From Gordonia sp. PP30 (lineage in GTDB: Bacteria > Actinomycetota > Actinomycetes > Mycobacteriales > Mycobacteriaceae): a stretch of DNA of 64,000 nt. How positions within the stretch are numbered: position 1 is the stretch's first letter; every line of letters begins with the position of its first letter. Location of the stretch: NCBI RefSeq assembly GCF_023100845.1, contig NZ_CP095864.1, positions 1 through 64,000 on the forward strand. Direction: 5' to 3'. Below the pieces are notes generated by a model, which searched no databases, was not told the origin of the DNA, and saw only the letters and a program-made list of their open reading frames with translations. This document shows, one piece after another, positions 36,937 through 45,757 of this stretch. A program made the translations under genes and the position numbers.

Positions 36937-38048
36937 CTACATCGAACCGCCGTGGCCACGGCCTTGGGCACATCTGATGTCGGCGCGTAGCTCGCGTGAA
37001 GCGTCGAGGTCCGAGTCGAACAGGTCGGAGTAGACGCGCAGGGTCACGCTCGCATCCTCGTGCCCGCGCTTTCGGGCCAAGGTGAGCACGTTGCCCCCGG
37101 CGCTGCCCGTGAGCGACGCGCAGGTGTGCCGCGGTGCGTGAGGGCGTGGTGCCCCTCGGCGATCCCGGCCCGGAGCACCGCACGGTGGAACCAGCCGCGC
37201 GGAGCCTTGTTCACTCCCCGGTAAGAGCCGTCCGCACCCGGGAACACGAGATCGTAGGGCTCCTTCCCGTTGACCTGCTGCTCGAGCAGGTCAAGGAGGA
37301 ACGCTGGTACCGGGACGCTGCGCGATTCCCGGCCCTTGGTGTCGCCTACCTCTATCTCTGTTCCAACCCAGACCGCGTTCCGGTGTACCGCGATCCGGCG
37401 GCGCAGGAACTCGATGTCCACCACCCGCAGCGCGATCAACTCGCCCCAGCGCAGACCACAGAACGCCAGCACGTAGACGATGACCCGGTTGTCCGGTGTG
37501 AGGCAGGCATCCGCGAGCCGATCGACGTCATTCCCGCTGAGATAGACGTGCCGCTTCTTCGTCTTCTTCGGCAGGTTGCTGATGTGCCTCGCCGGATTGC
37601 TCACCAGTCGCCGCGCCTTCACAGCGTCGTCCAGGACACCGATGAGCACCCCGTGGGCACGCAGAACGACGGTCGCCGACTTGGCGGCGGATAGTTCGGA
37701 GACCCACTGCTCGACAGACAGCGCATCGATGTCAGCGATCCGGGTGTGCTCCCACTTCGGCTTCACGTGAGTTCGCCAAGCGGTATCGAGCGAATGAGCC
37801 CACGATGTCGACACGGTGGCGGTCTTGTGCTTCAACCAGGTCGGCCCCATCTCGCCGACCGTGATGAGGCCGAGAGACGGCGCGACGTACTCACCCCGCA
37901 GCTTGCTGACCTCGACGGTGGCGGCGAACGCCTCGGCTTCTCGCTTGGTCTTGAACCCGCGCCGCTTGGTCTGCTTGCCGTTGGGTTGCCGATAGCGGAC
38001 GACATACCGTCGTCCAGCCGCGACCTCGTACGGCTCGACGGTTGCCAT
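36937..38048 (-). pseudogene. int: Tyrosine-recombinase integrase, frameshifted in the HxLRH box
   Basis: Phage-type integrase of the element. ATG 38048 (MATVEPYEVAAGRR) follows GAGAGGAGAGG. An SAM-like N-terminal domain is followed by the catalytic domain with the first Arg in CGLRWGELIALR. After HALTH the frame is lost: the reading frame goes on as RGTPARRSRAAPG and stops at 37044. One frame over, translation resumes as RHTCASL and continues to LARKRGHEDASVTLRVYSDL with the catalytic Tyr, ending at 36937. Compared with the family motif (T-P-H-D-L-R-H), about seven bases are missing near 37131-37137. The catalytic His-Arg and Tyr are therefore out of frame. Confidence 0.85.
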
Positions 38049-38124
38049 CAGCCTCTCCTCTCCTCTCCTCACGGCCATCCCACATTAGGCGTCGCACACG
38101 ACAGAACCGCCTGATCTCCGGCCT

Positions 38125-38135
38125 GGGGACGTGAC
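38125..38135 (+). repeat. Dispersed motif copy A (GGGGACGTGAC)
   Basis: Perfect copy between the integrase start and the 38182 gene. It begins 57 bases before ATG 38182. The 15 bases before that ATG (ACGATCTCGGC region) match those before ATG 54282 (copy I). Confidence 0.8.
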
Positions 38136-38181
38136 GGGTCGGCGGTCGCTGGTTGTCGGTCCTGCGGCGCACGATCTCGGC

Positions 38182-38499
38182 ATGACCATCTCTTCCCCGT
38201 GGCCCCGAGCTTGGGGCGACTTCGACTCGCTGGGCCGTTTCCTCATCGCCGCCGTCGCGCTGATCGACCGGCTCGATGAAGAGCGCGCCGACATCGAGGT
38301 CGGCAAGTATCGGCTCGGACACAGGAACGCAGGGACCGCGGCTCTGGGCGAACTGTGCCGGGCGTTGGGCATCGCGATGACGCCGAGCACCGCCGACGTT
38401 CTCTGGGCGCGTGCTCAGCGGCACGCGAACGGATGGGGAGGGACCGGCTTGCCGATGGCTTCTTGCTCTGGCTCGAAGACGTTGGGCACGAAGCGGTGA
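38182..38499 (+). CDS. Unknown protein, first gene of a three-gene cargo operon, possible frameshift
   Basis: 105-residue product starting MTISSPWPRAWGDFDSLGRF. It is helical and acidic in the middle (LIDRLDEERADIEVGKY) and matches no family I recognise. The C-terminal 20 residues read unlike protein (TGLPMASCSGSKTLGTKR). In the next frame the same DNA reads DRLADGFLLWLEDVGHEAVIV and stops at 38507, exactly overlapping the next start (GTGTGA). That coupling suggests the true end is in that frame and one base was lost near 38410-38440. Confidence 0.5.
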   Translation: MTISSPWPRAWGDFDSLGRFLIAAVALIDRLDEERADIEVGKYRLGHRNAGTAALGELCRALGIAMTPSTADVLWARAQRHANGWGGTGLPMASCSGSKTLGTKR

Positions 38500-38503
38500 T
38501 CGT

Positions 38504-38998
38504 GTGATCCCCCTCGAAGCCGACCCGGTGGAGACCGCGCTCACCACCATCCTCGCCGCCGCTATCCGCGTCGATGAGACCATCGTCGCTGCGCCTCACG
38601 GCTGTCTGTGTCCCATCCTGCATCTCGGTGCTTTCACCACCCGCCGCGACATTTACGAGTGGTCCCGGGTGCTGCGCCCCTTCGCAAACGATCTGCCGGA
38701 CGACCTCCTCGATCCGATCCTGGTGTCGCTGTGGCTGGAACGCGCCCTACTGGCCCTGGACCTGCGTCCCGGCGTCGGTCGGTTCCCGGCGATCCACAGC
38801 CACACCCCGCTGCCCGCCAGCGCCGTCGCTGCGATCCGCGAGCGACCCGGCGACGATGCCCTGCGCAGTCGCATCGCTCACGATCACGACGTGCTGCCTC
38901 TCGATTGCCTCGCCGCCGCTCTGCCCGACGGGCCGGGCTGGGCACCAGTTGACGACCGGCACGACTTCGACGGTCCCTGCGGCACCTGCGGGCCATGA
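38504..38998 (+). CDS. Unknown protein, second gene of the cargo operon
   Basis: 164 residues from GTG 38504. It begins MIPLEADPVETALTTILAAA and includes CLCPILHLGAFTTRRDIYEW, a hydrophobic helix region (LLDPILVSLWLERALLALDL) and a C-terminal FDGPCGTCGP with paired cysteines that could bind metal. No family recognised. It overlaps the following ATG by four bases (ATGA) and probably the preceding stop too. The tight spacing makes the three genes a single translational unit. Confidence 0.55.
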   Translation: MIPLEADPVETALTTILAAAIRVDETIVAAPHGCLCPILHLGAFTTRRDIYEWSRVLRPFANDLPDDLLDPILVSLWLERALLALDLRPGVGRFPAIHSHTPLPASAVAAIRERPGDDALRSRIAHDHDVLPLDCLAAALPDGPGWAPVDDRHDFDGPCGTCGP

Positions 38999-39903
38999 TG
39001 ATCCCGCACACCTGGCACCTCGTCGGGGGACGGGCGCTGATCTATCCGCACATCGCGGCGGTCATCTCGGCGCGAGACCTGCTGATGAAGCTCAGGGCGA
39101 CGTGGGCGGTCGCGGGACCGTGCGGGTGCCCCGCGTTCGTCCTTGGACCCGAGACGACGCGGCGCGAGGCCGAAGACTGGGCACTCGTCACCTTCCGCGC
39201 CAGTGGAGAGGTCCACCAGCCGCCAGCGGCATCTGATCCGGGAGCGTGCCTCGCCTGGATCGAAGCTCGGTGCCTCGACCTCGGGATGGTGCCGAGTGAC
39301 CCCGACCGGCTTCCGAACTCGTCGCACGTTCACGGCCCGCACCGTTCCCCGCCGAGGGACAGGCAAGGCTGGCTCACCGCAGCGGAGACGGCGTGGGCGC
39401 TGCTCCCGGACCCGCTGGTCCTGCGCGACCTCGGCACCGGCCAGCGGTGGCACGCACCCGATCCGCTCGCCGTCGCGGTCGCGCTCGATGACTGCTGGCC
39501 GTCGACCGTGCCCGGCGTGCTCCCCGCGCTGGCCGACCTGATTCTCGGGCTCGTACGGGGCTGTGGGCTGGTACCTGAGCGCCTGCCGCCCCGCGTTCGC
39601 CACCTGGCGATTCAGAGTCCCGCGCTGGGGCCGCACGCGCAGCGGGAGCTTGTGCGCGTACTGCGCCGCGTGCGAACTCCGCAGCCGCCGAAGCCGAGAT
39701 GGGCGCGCGAAGAGCAAGCCGCTATCCGGCGGTACCTGCGCGAGGCGCGGCTGGTCCATCCCGTGAAGCTCTTGCCGGGCGACTTCGAGCGCGACCACGA
39801 CGGCGGCATCGTGCTCGACGGTCTGCCACCCGCCGAATGGATCACGGCAGTACGCGCCGCGAAGCGACCTGCGCCGGACGCCGACCTGGACGCTGAATCC
39901 TGA
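38995..39903 (+). CDS. Unknown protein, third gene of the cargo operon
   Basis: 302 residues beginning MMIPHTWHLVGGRALIYPHI. There is a CGCPAFVLGPETT segment and two WALL/WALV helices (AEDWALVTF, AETAWALLPDPLVL). Several Trp and Pro residues are regularly spaced, and a basic stretch PPKPRWAREEQAAIRRYLREARL lies near 230-252. No transmembrane segment and no known domain. Its stop codon overlaps one arm (39900-39933) of a long inverted repeat whose other arm is at 54228-54261. Function unknown. Confidence 0.55.
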   Translation: MMIPHTWHLVGGRALIYPHIAAVISARDLLMKLRATWAVAGPCGCPAFVLGPETTRREAEDWALVTFRASGEVHQPPAASDPGACLAWIEARCLDLGMVPSDPDRLPNSSHVHGPHRSPPRDRQGWLTAAETAWALLPDPLVLRDLGTGQRWHAPDPLAVAVALDDCWPSTVPGVLPALADLILGLVRGCGLVPERLPPRVRHLAIQSPALGPHAQRELVRVLRRVRTPQPPKPRWAREEQAAIRRYLREARLVHPVKLLPGDFERDHDGGIVLDGLPPAEWITAVRAAKRPAPDADLDAES

Positions 39904-39933
39904 GAGGAACCTGGGCCGGCGGGCGTCACGTCC
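39900..39933 (-). repeat. Left arm of 34-bp inverted repeat, 14.3 kb from its partner
   Basis: On the minus strand this reads GGACGTGACGCCCGCCGGCC, then C, then AGGTTCCTCTCAG. It matches 54228-54261 (plus strand) at 33 of 34 positions, and TTCAGC also matches just beyond. It includes motif copy B and overlaps the stop codon of the 38995 gene. Confidence 0.85.
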
Positions 39934-39935
39934 AC
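39925..39935 (-). repeat. Dispersed motif copy B (one mismatch)
   Basis: Minus-strand GTGGACGTGAC, 10 of 11 bases of the consensus, just past the three-gene operon and pointing back into it. Confidence 0.7.
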
Positions 39936-40065
39936 TGGCGAGGTGGCCCGTCGTCGCCCCGGACCTGATTCCTCGGGAGGCTGCGCGGACCGAATACGAC
40001 CGATGGTCGGTCCCCTGCGCTACCGTCATGGCATCACCTCGCGAGCAGCGCGAAAGGAGGCAGCG

Positions 40066-40689
40066 GTGACTGGATTCCCCGTGGAGCTGACGATCGCTCT
40101 CACCGGCGTCACTCGGTCGCAGCTCGACAACTGGCGGCGTACCGAGCTTCTGATTCCCGAGGTGAACCCGACCCGTCCACCGCTGTACTCATTCCGAGAC
40201 CTTGTGGCGCTGCGGACCGTGGCTTGGCTCCGAACCAGTACGTCCCTACAGAAGGTGCGCCGGGCGTTCGCGCAACTCGAAGAGTTCGACCTGACTGACC
40301 ACCCCTCCGCCTACAAGTTTGCTGTCGGCGGAGGCAGCATCGCAGTCTGGACCGACGCAGGTTTCATGGACCTGGTGAAGACGCCTGGCCAGTATCAGCT
40401 CTACACGCTGGCTGACATGTTCCGGCCATTCAACAATCGGAATGACGAACCGATCGTCGACTTCCAGCGCCCTCGCCCCACGCTCACTGTGGACCCGCGT
40501 AAGCTCGGAGGCTGGCCAACGATTGACGGCACCCGCGTTCCGTTCGACACCGTGGCTGACGCTCTGTCCGGTGACCTGCCGATCAGTGAGGAACAGGTTC
40601 GCGCTTTCTACCCCGGAGTCAGCCCGAGCGCGGCGCACGACGCGCTCGACTTCGCAGAACTGGTGTCCTCGAAGCGGAGGACTTCATGA
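40066..40689 (+). CDS. MerR-type HTH fused to DUF433 (antitoxin-like)
   Basis: 207 residues from GTG 40066, preceded by the strong ribosome site AAAGGAGG. The N-terminal ~75 residues are a MerR-like winged helix (IALTGVTRSQLDNWRRTELL, PPLYSFRDLVALRTVAWL). The C-terminal ~60 residues are DUF433: RKLGGWPTIDGTRVPFDTVADALSG, then AHDALDFAEL. DUF433 proteins are the antitoxin-like partner of DUF5615 proteins. The stop overlaps the next start by four bases. The HTH probably binds the promoter and represses the pair; this is inferred from other toxin-antitoxin modules. Confidence 0.82.
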   Translation: MTGFPVELTIALTGVTRSQLDNWRRTELLIPEVNPTRPPLYSFRDLVALRTVAWLRTSTSLQKVRRAFAQLEEFDLTDHPSAYKFAVGGGSIAVWTDAGFMDLVKTPGQYQLYTLADMFRPFNNRNDEPIVDFQRPRPTLTVDPRKLGGWPTIDGTRVPFDTVADALSGDLPISEEQVRAFYPGVSPSAAHDALDFAELVSSKRRTS

Positions 40690-41147
40690 AGTTCTTCCTC
40701 GATGAGAACGTGAACGTCGGATGCCTCAAACCGCTGGAAGCTCTCTACGGTGACCACGAGTTCCGGCACGCGTACAGCGAAGGACTCGGCGGGACGAAGG
40801 ACGTACCGCTGCTGAACACCTTGCAGCAGCAGGGCTACGACGCAATCATCACGAAGGACCGGACGCAACTTCGCGACGAGGAAGAGCGGCGCGCGATCTT
40901 CGACGCCGGGCTGCACTGGATCGGCTACGTGGCCAAGGGTGTCAAGGGACTGCGCGGCCTGACGACGGAGACGGCAACGCTGACGGCAGGACTCGTGTAC
41001 GTTCTTGCCGATCTGCGCCCAGAACCGCACGTCTACAAGCTGTACGGCATCGGCACCGAAGCGGCCCAGCGAGTGAAAATCAGCGCAGTTGGACGACCAG
41101 GCTGGGGGCGACCCCGTAGCCAGGGCCTCGGCCTCGCCGGTGCTTGA
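40686..41147 (+). CDS. DUF5615 PIN-like protein (toxin-like)
   Basis: 153 residues beginning MKFFLDENVNVGCLKPLEAL. DUF5615 is a PIN-like nuclease fold; the FLDENV motif with Asp 5 and Glu 6, DAIITKDRTQL and the DEEER region are the expected acidic positions. The C-terminal ~20 residues (GRPGWGRPRSQGLGLAG) look like an extension unrelated to the fold. Overlap with the DUF433 gene (ATGA) supports a two-gene module. Nuclease toxicity is inferred from the family. Confidence 0.8.
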   Translation: MKFFLDENVNVGCLKPLEALYGDHEFRHAYSEGLGGTKDVPLLNTLQQQGYDAIITKDRTQLRDEEERRAIFDAGLHWIGYVAKGVKGLRGLTTETATLTAGLVYVLADLRPEPHVYKLYGIGTEAAQRVKISAVGRPGWGRPRSQGLGLAGA

Positions 41148-41207
41148 CGCTGCTGGCGATTGCCAACCTCCCCAAGGGGACAGGCACCCTCCCATATCGT
41201 TGCCACC

Positions 41208-44200
41208 GTGCTTAGTGAAGTGATCGAAGAGATCGTTGCCCGCCTCGCCTCTCGCAAGCCCGTACGTCCCGAGGCCGAGATCCAAGCAGACATCTACGCA
41301 CTGCTGACCCTCGCCGCACTCGGGCTGGACGCCGATGATGTGGTCAAGATGGAGTCGCAGGTCGCTGACGGGACCCGTCGCCGGATTGACGTAGAAGCTG
41401 GGCACGTCGTCATCGAGGTCAAGAAGGACCTGCGTGTCGGCAACCTCAGCGAGTACGAGAGCCAGCTCGCCGGATACGTTCAGCAGCGCAGCACCGAACT
41501 CGACAGCCGATACGTCGGCATCCTCACCGACGGGACGGTCTGGCGGCTCTACCACTTACTTGAAGGTCAACTGGTATATGTCTCCGAGCTGGCACTGAGT
41601 CCGCAACGTCCCGACGCCGAGCGGCTGCTGATCTGGCTCGAATCGGTTATGGCAACCCGAGAGCAGATCAAGCCGACGCCCGCCGAAATCGAGGAACGCC
41701 TCGGCGCTGAATCGCCGGGCCATGCACTCGACTTCGCAACGCTCGCTGCACTCTACGAGGCGAACAAGGACCACCCCGAGGTCAAGCTGAAACGCGAGCT
41801 GTGGGCCAAGCTCCTTCGCACAGCGTTCGGTAAACAGTTCACCGACGACCCCGAGTTGTTCATCAACCACACGCTGCTCGTGGTCACCGCTGAGCTAATC
41901 GCCCACGCCGCGATCGGTTGGGACATCTCTCCGCACGGACCCCTCACCTCCGCGCAACTCACCTCGGGGTCCGAGTTCCAGGCATCTCAGATTCACGGGG
42001 TGATCGAGGCGGACTTCTTCGACTGGGTGACTCAGGTTGATGGCGGCGACATGTTCGTGACAGAACTTGGGCGTCGGTTGTCCCGATTCCGGTGGAACGA
42101 GGTCGAACACGACGTATTGAAGATCCTCTACGAGTCGGTGATCCCGACTCAGGAACGCGAGCGATTGGGCGAGTATTACACACCGGACTGGCTCGCCGAT
42201 CGCGTCGTACACGAGACGATCACCGATCCGCTCAACACTCGGGTCGCCGATCCGAGCTGCGGGTCTGGGACGTTCCTGTTCCATGCAATCCGCAAGTTCC
42301 TGGTTGTCGCAGAGAGCGGCGGCGCACCACCGAACAAGGCGCTCGAATACGTCACGGCGCACGTCGTCGGCATGGACGTGCACCCCGTCGCAGTGACCCT
42401 CGCCAGAGTCACCTACCTCCTTGCGATTGGTCTTGAACGGATTCAGCATCCCGATCGTGGTCCGCTGACCATTCCCGTCTACCTCGGAGACTCGATGCAA
42501 TGGGAGCAGCGCCGCGACCTCATCGACGGCGGAGAACTGATCACCGTCGCCACTGAGGGCGATGAACTCGTCGAGGGCGGCGGCGTGCTCTTCGGCGACG
42601 ACCTCGTGTTCCCCCGAAGCGTTCTCGCCGACGCCGGACGATTCGACCGCCTCGTCAGCGAAATGGCAGATCGCGCTCTTGATGTCCGGCTCGACACCCG
42701 GTACAAGAACAAGCTCCTCAAAACCGATGAGGAGCTGATCGACCCGGTCTTGACGAACTTCGGCGTTACCGAGGCGGAGGGCAAGGTTCTCACCACGACG
42801 TTCTCGACGATGCGCGCCCTGCACCGCAGCGGGCGCAACCACATCTGGGGCTACTACGTCCGGAACCTGATCCGCCCTCTCTGGCTGTCCGAACCGTCCA
42901 ACCGAGTTGACGTGATGGTCGGAAACCCACCCTGGCTGCGGTACTCCAAGATGACGGCGAACATGCAGGAGAGATACAAGAAGCTGGCGAAGCCCCGAAA
43001 CCTGCTGACCGGAGGGTTGGGAGCGTCCAGCCGGGACTTGTCCACCCTGTTCGTCGTGCGAGCGGTCGAGCTATACCTCCGGCCCGGCGGCAGGTTCGCG
43101 TTCGTCATGCCTCACGGCATCCTCACCCGCAAGCCACACACCGGGTTCCGCTCCGGCGAGTGGATGACCAAGAACTCTGAACACCTGACGGTGCAGTTCG
43201 CGGAGAGCTGGGACCTGGCCGAAGCCACGACCGGATTTCCGATGGTTTCCGGTGTGGTGTTCGGTCAGCGCGTCGACGCTGCAACGAAAATGCCCACCAC
43301 CGTCCTGCGCTGGATCGGCTACCTTGCGCGCGCAGACAGCCCTTGGTCGCATGCCAAGGCGAAGCTGCGGACAGAGAAAGGCACCATCGTCGCACTCGAC
43401 ACCGACTCAACGATGCCGACCTCGCCGTACAAGTCGAAGTTCCGCCAAGGCGCGGTGCTGGCACCCCGGATGACGCTCTTCGTCACCGAAGCCGCCGCCG
43501 GACCTCTCGGCTCGGGTGCAGGTCGAGTCGCTGTCGAGTCGATGCGCTCGAACCAGGAGAAGGAACCGTGGAAGAGCGTCGACACGATCCAGGCACGCGT
43601 CGAGAAGAACTTCGTTCGGTCGATCTATCTCGGTGAGACTGTGGCCCCGTACCGCACCCTCAATCCCCGGACCGCAGTGCTTCCGATCAACAGCACCGGG
43701 ACCGCGATCCTGACCAGTACCGAGATCGACGGGCAGCTCGGACTCAACACCTGGTGGGACACCGCTGAATCCGTCTGGGGTCGTTGGAAGTCCCAGTCCG
43801 ACAGTTCCCGGCTGCTCGATCGGATCGACTTCCACGGTCAACTCACAGCGCAGCTACCTATCGCACCGGTACGTGTCGCCTACACCAAGGCCGGAAACAC
43901 TCTCGCAGCAGCGATCATCCGCGACCATGAGGCGATCATCGACCACAAGCTGTACTGGGCACCAGCTTCCAGTGAAGCGGAGGCCCACTACCTCTGCGCG
44001 GTCCTGAACTCGAAGACGGTGCTCGACCGGGTCAAGCCGCTCCAAGCCCTCGGTCTATTCAAAGGCCGCGACTGGGACAAGAACGTCTTCGCCGCACCGT
44101 TCCCCATCTACGACAACACGAACGACCTCCACCTCTCACTCTCTGGCCTCGGTTGCCGAGCCGAAGAACTCGCGGCGGGGGTCGACGTGTCCAGTGCGAA

Positions 44201-44306
44201 CACGTTTCAGGCAGCGCGCAAGATCGTCGTCGCGGCGCTTGAAGCGGATGGTGTCGCGGATGACATCGAGTCTGCCGTCGCGAAGCTGATTCCTGCCGTC
44301 GTCTGA
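41208..44306 (+). CDS. Single-polypeptide restriction-modification enzyme (HSDR_N-like nuclease plus N6-adenine methylase)
   Basis: About 1032 residues from GTG 41208; a TTG at 41160 is less likely. N-terminal PD-(D/E)xK-type nuclease region: RRRIDVEAGHVVIEVKKDL (Asp, Glu and Lys near residues 60-75), followed by YESQLAGYVQQR. The central methyltransferase has motif I DPSCGSGTFLFHAI (about 347-360) and motif IV VGNPPWLRYSK (about 570-580). A long C-terminal half, probably for target recognition, ends SAVAKLIPAVV. No separate specificity subunit is near. It probably cuts and methylates DNA alone, as type IIG-like enzymes do. It looks intact. Confidence 0.82.
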   Translation: MLSEVIEEIVARLASRKPVRPEAEIQADIYALLTLAALGLDADDVVKMESQVADGTRRRIDVEAGHVVIEVKKDLRVGNLSEYESQLAGYVQQRSTELDSRYVGILTDGTVWRLYHLLEGQLVYVSELALSPQRPDAERLLIWLESVMATREQIKPTPAEIEERLGAESPGHALDFATLAALYEANKDHPEVKLKRELWAKLLRTAFGKQFTDDPELFINHTLLVVTAELIAHAAIGWDISPHGPLTSAQLTSGSEFQASQIHGVIEADFFDWVTQVDGGDMFVTELGRRLSRFRWNEVEHDVLKILYESVIPTQERERLGEYYTPDWLADRVVHETITDPLNTRVADPSCGSGTFLFHAIRKFLVVAESGGAPPNKALEYVTAHVVGMDVHPVAVTLARVTYLLAIGLERIQHPDRGPLTIPVYLGDSMQWEQRRDLIDGGELITVATEGDELVEGGGVLFGDDLVFPRSVLADAGRFDRLVSEMADRALDVRLDTRYKNKLLKTDEELIDPVLTNFGVTEAEGKVLTTTFSTMRALHRSGRNHIWGYYVRNLIRPLWLSEPSNRVDVMVGNPPWLRYSKMTANMQERYKKLAKPRNLLTGGLGASSRDLSTLFVVRAVELYLRPGGRFAFVMPHGILTRKPHTGFRSGEWMTKNSEHLTVQFAESWDLAEATTGFPMVSGVVFGQRVDAATKMPTTVLRWIGYLARADSPWSHAKAKLRTEKGTIVALDTDSTMPTSPYKSKFRQGAVLAPRMTLFVTEAAAGPLGSGAGRVAVESMRSNQEKEPWKSVDTIQARVEKNFVRSIYLGETVAPYRTLNPRTAVLPINSTGTAILTSTEIDGQLGLNTWWDTAESVWGRWKSQSDSSRLLDRIDFHGQLTAQLPIAPVRVAYTKAGNTLAAAIIRDHEAIIDHKLYWAPASSEAEAHYLCAVLNSKTVLDRVKPLQALGLFKGRDWDKNVFAAPFPIYDNTNDLHLSLSGLGCRAEELAAGVDVSSANTFQAARKIVVAALEADGVADDIESAVAKLIPAVV

Positions 44307-44309
44307 CCG

Positions 44310-44320
44310 GGGGACGTGTC
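44310..44320 (+). repeat. Dispersed motif copy C (GGGGACGTGTC)
   Basis: 10 of 11 bases. Directly after the methylase stop and 35 bases before GTG 44345 (50 before ATG 44360) of the ApeA-like gene. Confidence 0.65.
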
Positions 44321-44344
44321 ACTGCCGCGTGGGACGATGGGCGC

Positions 44345-44599
44345 GTGATCGAAGACGAGATGAAGCTCTTTCGCGACCACGGCTCGATCGAGCCGGGGGA
44401 GTACGACTGCGAGTGGACCATCAACGGTCAGCAAGTGCGAGGGCACGTCGAGTTACGCGCGGGTCGTCCGCCAATCGGCTACGCCCGTGCCGAGTTGTTC
44501 GACGGCGAGATACCCGGACAGCCCGGGCGGTACGCGCGGAGCTACCCCACGAGCTGCGACGTTCCCGTGGTGCGCGGATACATCGACAGCCAGATGTAG
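44345..44599 (+). pseudogene. N-terminal part of an ApeA-like gene, ended by an in-frame TAG
   Basis: 84 residues (MIEDEMKLFRDHGSIEPGEY ... VVRGYIDSQM). The sequence looks like the start of an ApeA N-terminal beta domain: GQQVRGHVELRAGRPPIG then PVVRGYI. It ends at TAG 44597-44599. The next frame begins three bases later in the same phase and continues the domain (VTFFDVRLTAEFTGRTR). One base change at the TAG would restore a single protein of about 470 residues. I read this as a nonsense mutation, not two genes. Confidence 0.7.
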
Positions 44600-44602
44600 C
44601 AC

Positions 44603-45757
44603 GTGACCTTCTTCGATGTTCGGCTCACCGCTGAGTTCACAGGACGTACCCGCATCGCCGGAGCCGTCGCGCTGGTCAGCAAGACGGAGCTGCCGGACGA
44701 CATCGCGTTCACTTCGATGACCACGCAAGTCACACAGATTGAGCGGTTCAGCGGCCTGGCTCCGATCGACAGCCACACCTTGTCGCGCGGTGCTCCGCGT
44801 GAGTTCGGCATCACCACAACCACCATGAGGCGTGAGTGGCCCGGTGACGAGATGTCGGCGACGTTCTACTACGGATACCGCAGCAGCATCGATCCGTTCA
44901 TCCTCTCGGTGCGTTTCACCCCGTGGATCGAGTTCACCTCGTCTACCCCGATGGACGCGACCGCGTGGCTCCGCCGGTGGTGCCTTCCGCTGGTCGAGCT
45001 GATCTCCGTTGCTACGGGCGCGCGGGAGAAGTCAACTCTCGTGCGCCTGGAAACCTCCGGCGACGAGAAGACCACGGCCTCGATCTTCTCCAACCCGGTG
45101 TCGCAGGAACCGTACTACTGTGCCAAGAAGTCCTCGGACATCCTCGCGTTCACAGCCTCAGCCGAGGACTTCTCCCTCGTGCAGGCACTCACGCTGTGGA
45201 ACGAGTTGCACGGTTCTGGGCACCCGCTGATCGTGGGTTACAACGTCATCGCTCTCGGTGACGACCAGCATCCCCAGGCTCGGCTGCTCCTGCTGTTGCA
45301 GTGGCTCGAAGCGAGCTATGGATTCGACCACCGGAGCAAGTTCGACGCGCAGCAGGAGAAGCACACGGCGGAGCGAACCTCCCTGCTCGACAAGCTCAAG
45401 ACCATGAAGGACAACGGAGAGTTGACGCGCGCGGAGTGGAAGCTCGCAACGCGGATTCCGCGTTTCGCACAACCGAGCCTCGGGGAGGCGCTGAGCCACT
45501 ACTTCAAACTCCACAATGACCTCGACGTAGCAGCAAAGCTGGACCGGGCCACCCTCATTCGGGAGGTCATCGCAACGAGCGACGCGACCAATGTGATCGA
45601 AGCTCTGATCGAGGTGCGGAACGGACTCTCACACGGCACCGCGACCTACGATGCGTTCCAGCTTCTAGATGTGGTGCAAGACCTCCACCCGCTTGTCAGG
45701 GCCGAGTACCTGCGTCTCCTTGGCGGGTCGTTCAACGCGGATTCGTTCCGGTACTGA
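44603..45757 (+). CDS. ApeA-like anti-phage HEPN protein, C-terminal 384 residues
   Basis: The larger part of the ApeA-like gene, starting at GTG 44603. The beta-rich N-terminal region continues from the preceding fragment. The middle includes PFILSVRFTPWIEFTSSTPM, the helical region LLLLLQWLEASYGFDHRSKF and a Lys/Glu-rich helix. The C-terminal HEPN motif is LIEVRNGLSHGTATYDAF (Arg-Asn-x3-His near residue 352). ApeA proteins are single-gene abortive-infection nucleases, probably cutting tRNA. Without its first 85 residues this product may be inactive, unless it restarts at the GTG or the TAG is read through. Confidence 0.75.
   Translation: MTFFDVRLTAEFTGRTRIAGAVALVSKTELPDDIAFTSMTTQVTQIERFSGLAPIDSHTLSRGAPREFGITTTTMRREWPGDEMSATFYYGYRSSIDPFILSVRFTPWIEFTSSTPMDATAWLRRWCLPLVELISVATGAREKSTLVRLETSGDEKTTASIFSNPVSQEPYYCAKKSSDILAFTASAEDFSLVQALTLWNELHGSGHPLIVGYNVIALGDDQHPQARLLLLLQWLEASYGFDHRSKFDAQQEKHTAERTSLLDKLKTMKDNGELTRAEWKLATRIPRFAQPSLGEALSHYFKLHNDLDVAAKLDRATLIREVIATSDATNVIEALIEVRNGLSHGTATYDAFQLLDVVQDLHPLVRAEYLRLLGGSFNADSFRY

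Noticed and set aside
38131..38181. Upstream extension of the 38182 gene through motif copy A
   Set aside because: The extension translates the motif itself. ATG 38182 has the same upstream context as the 54282 gene.
44600..44607. CACGTGAC at the start of the ApeA C-terminal frame as a further motif copy
   Set aside because: It lacks the GGGGA part and lies inside the coding sequence of the rebuilt gene.
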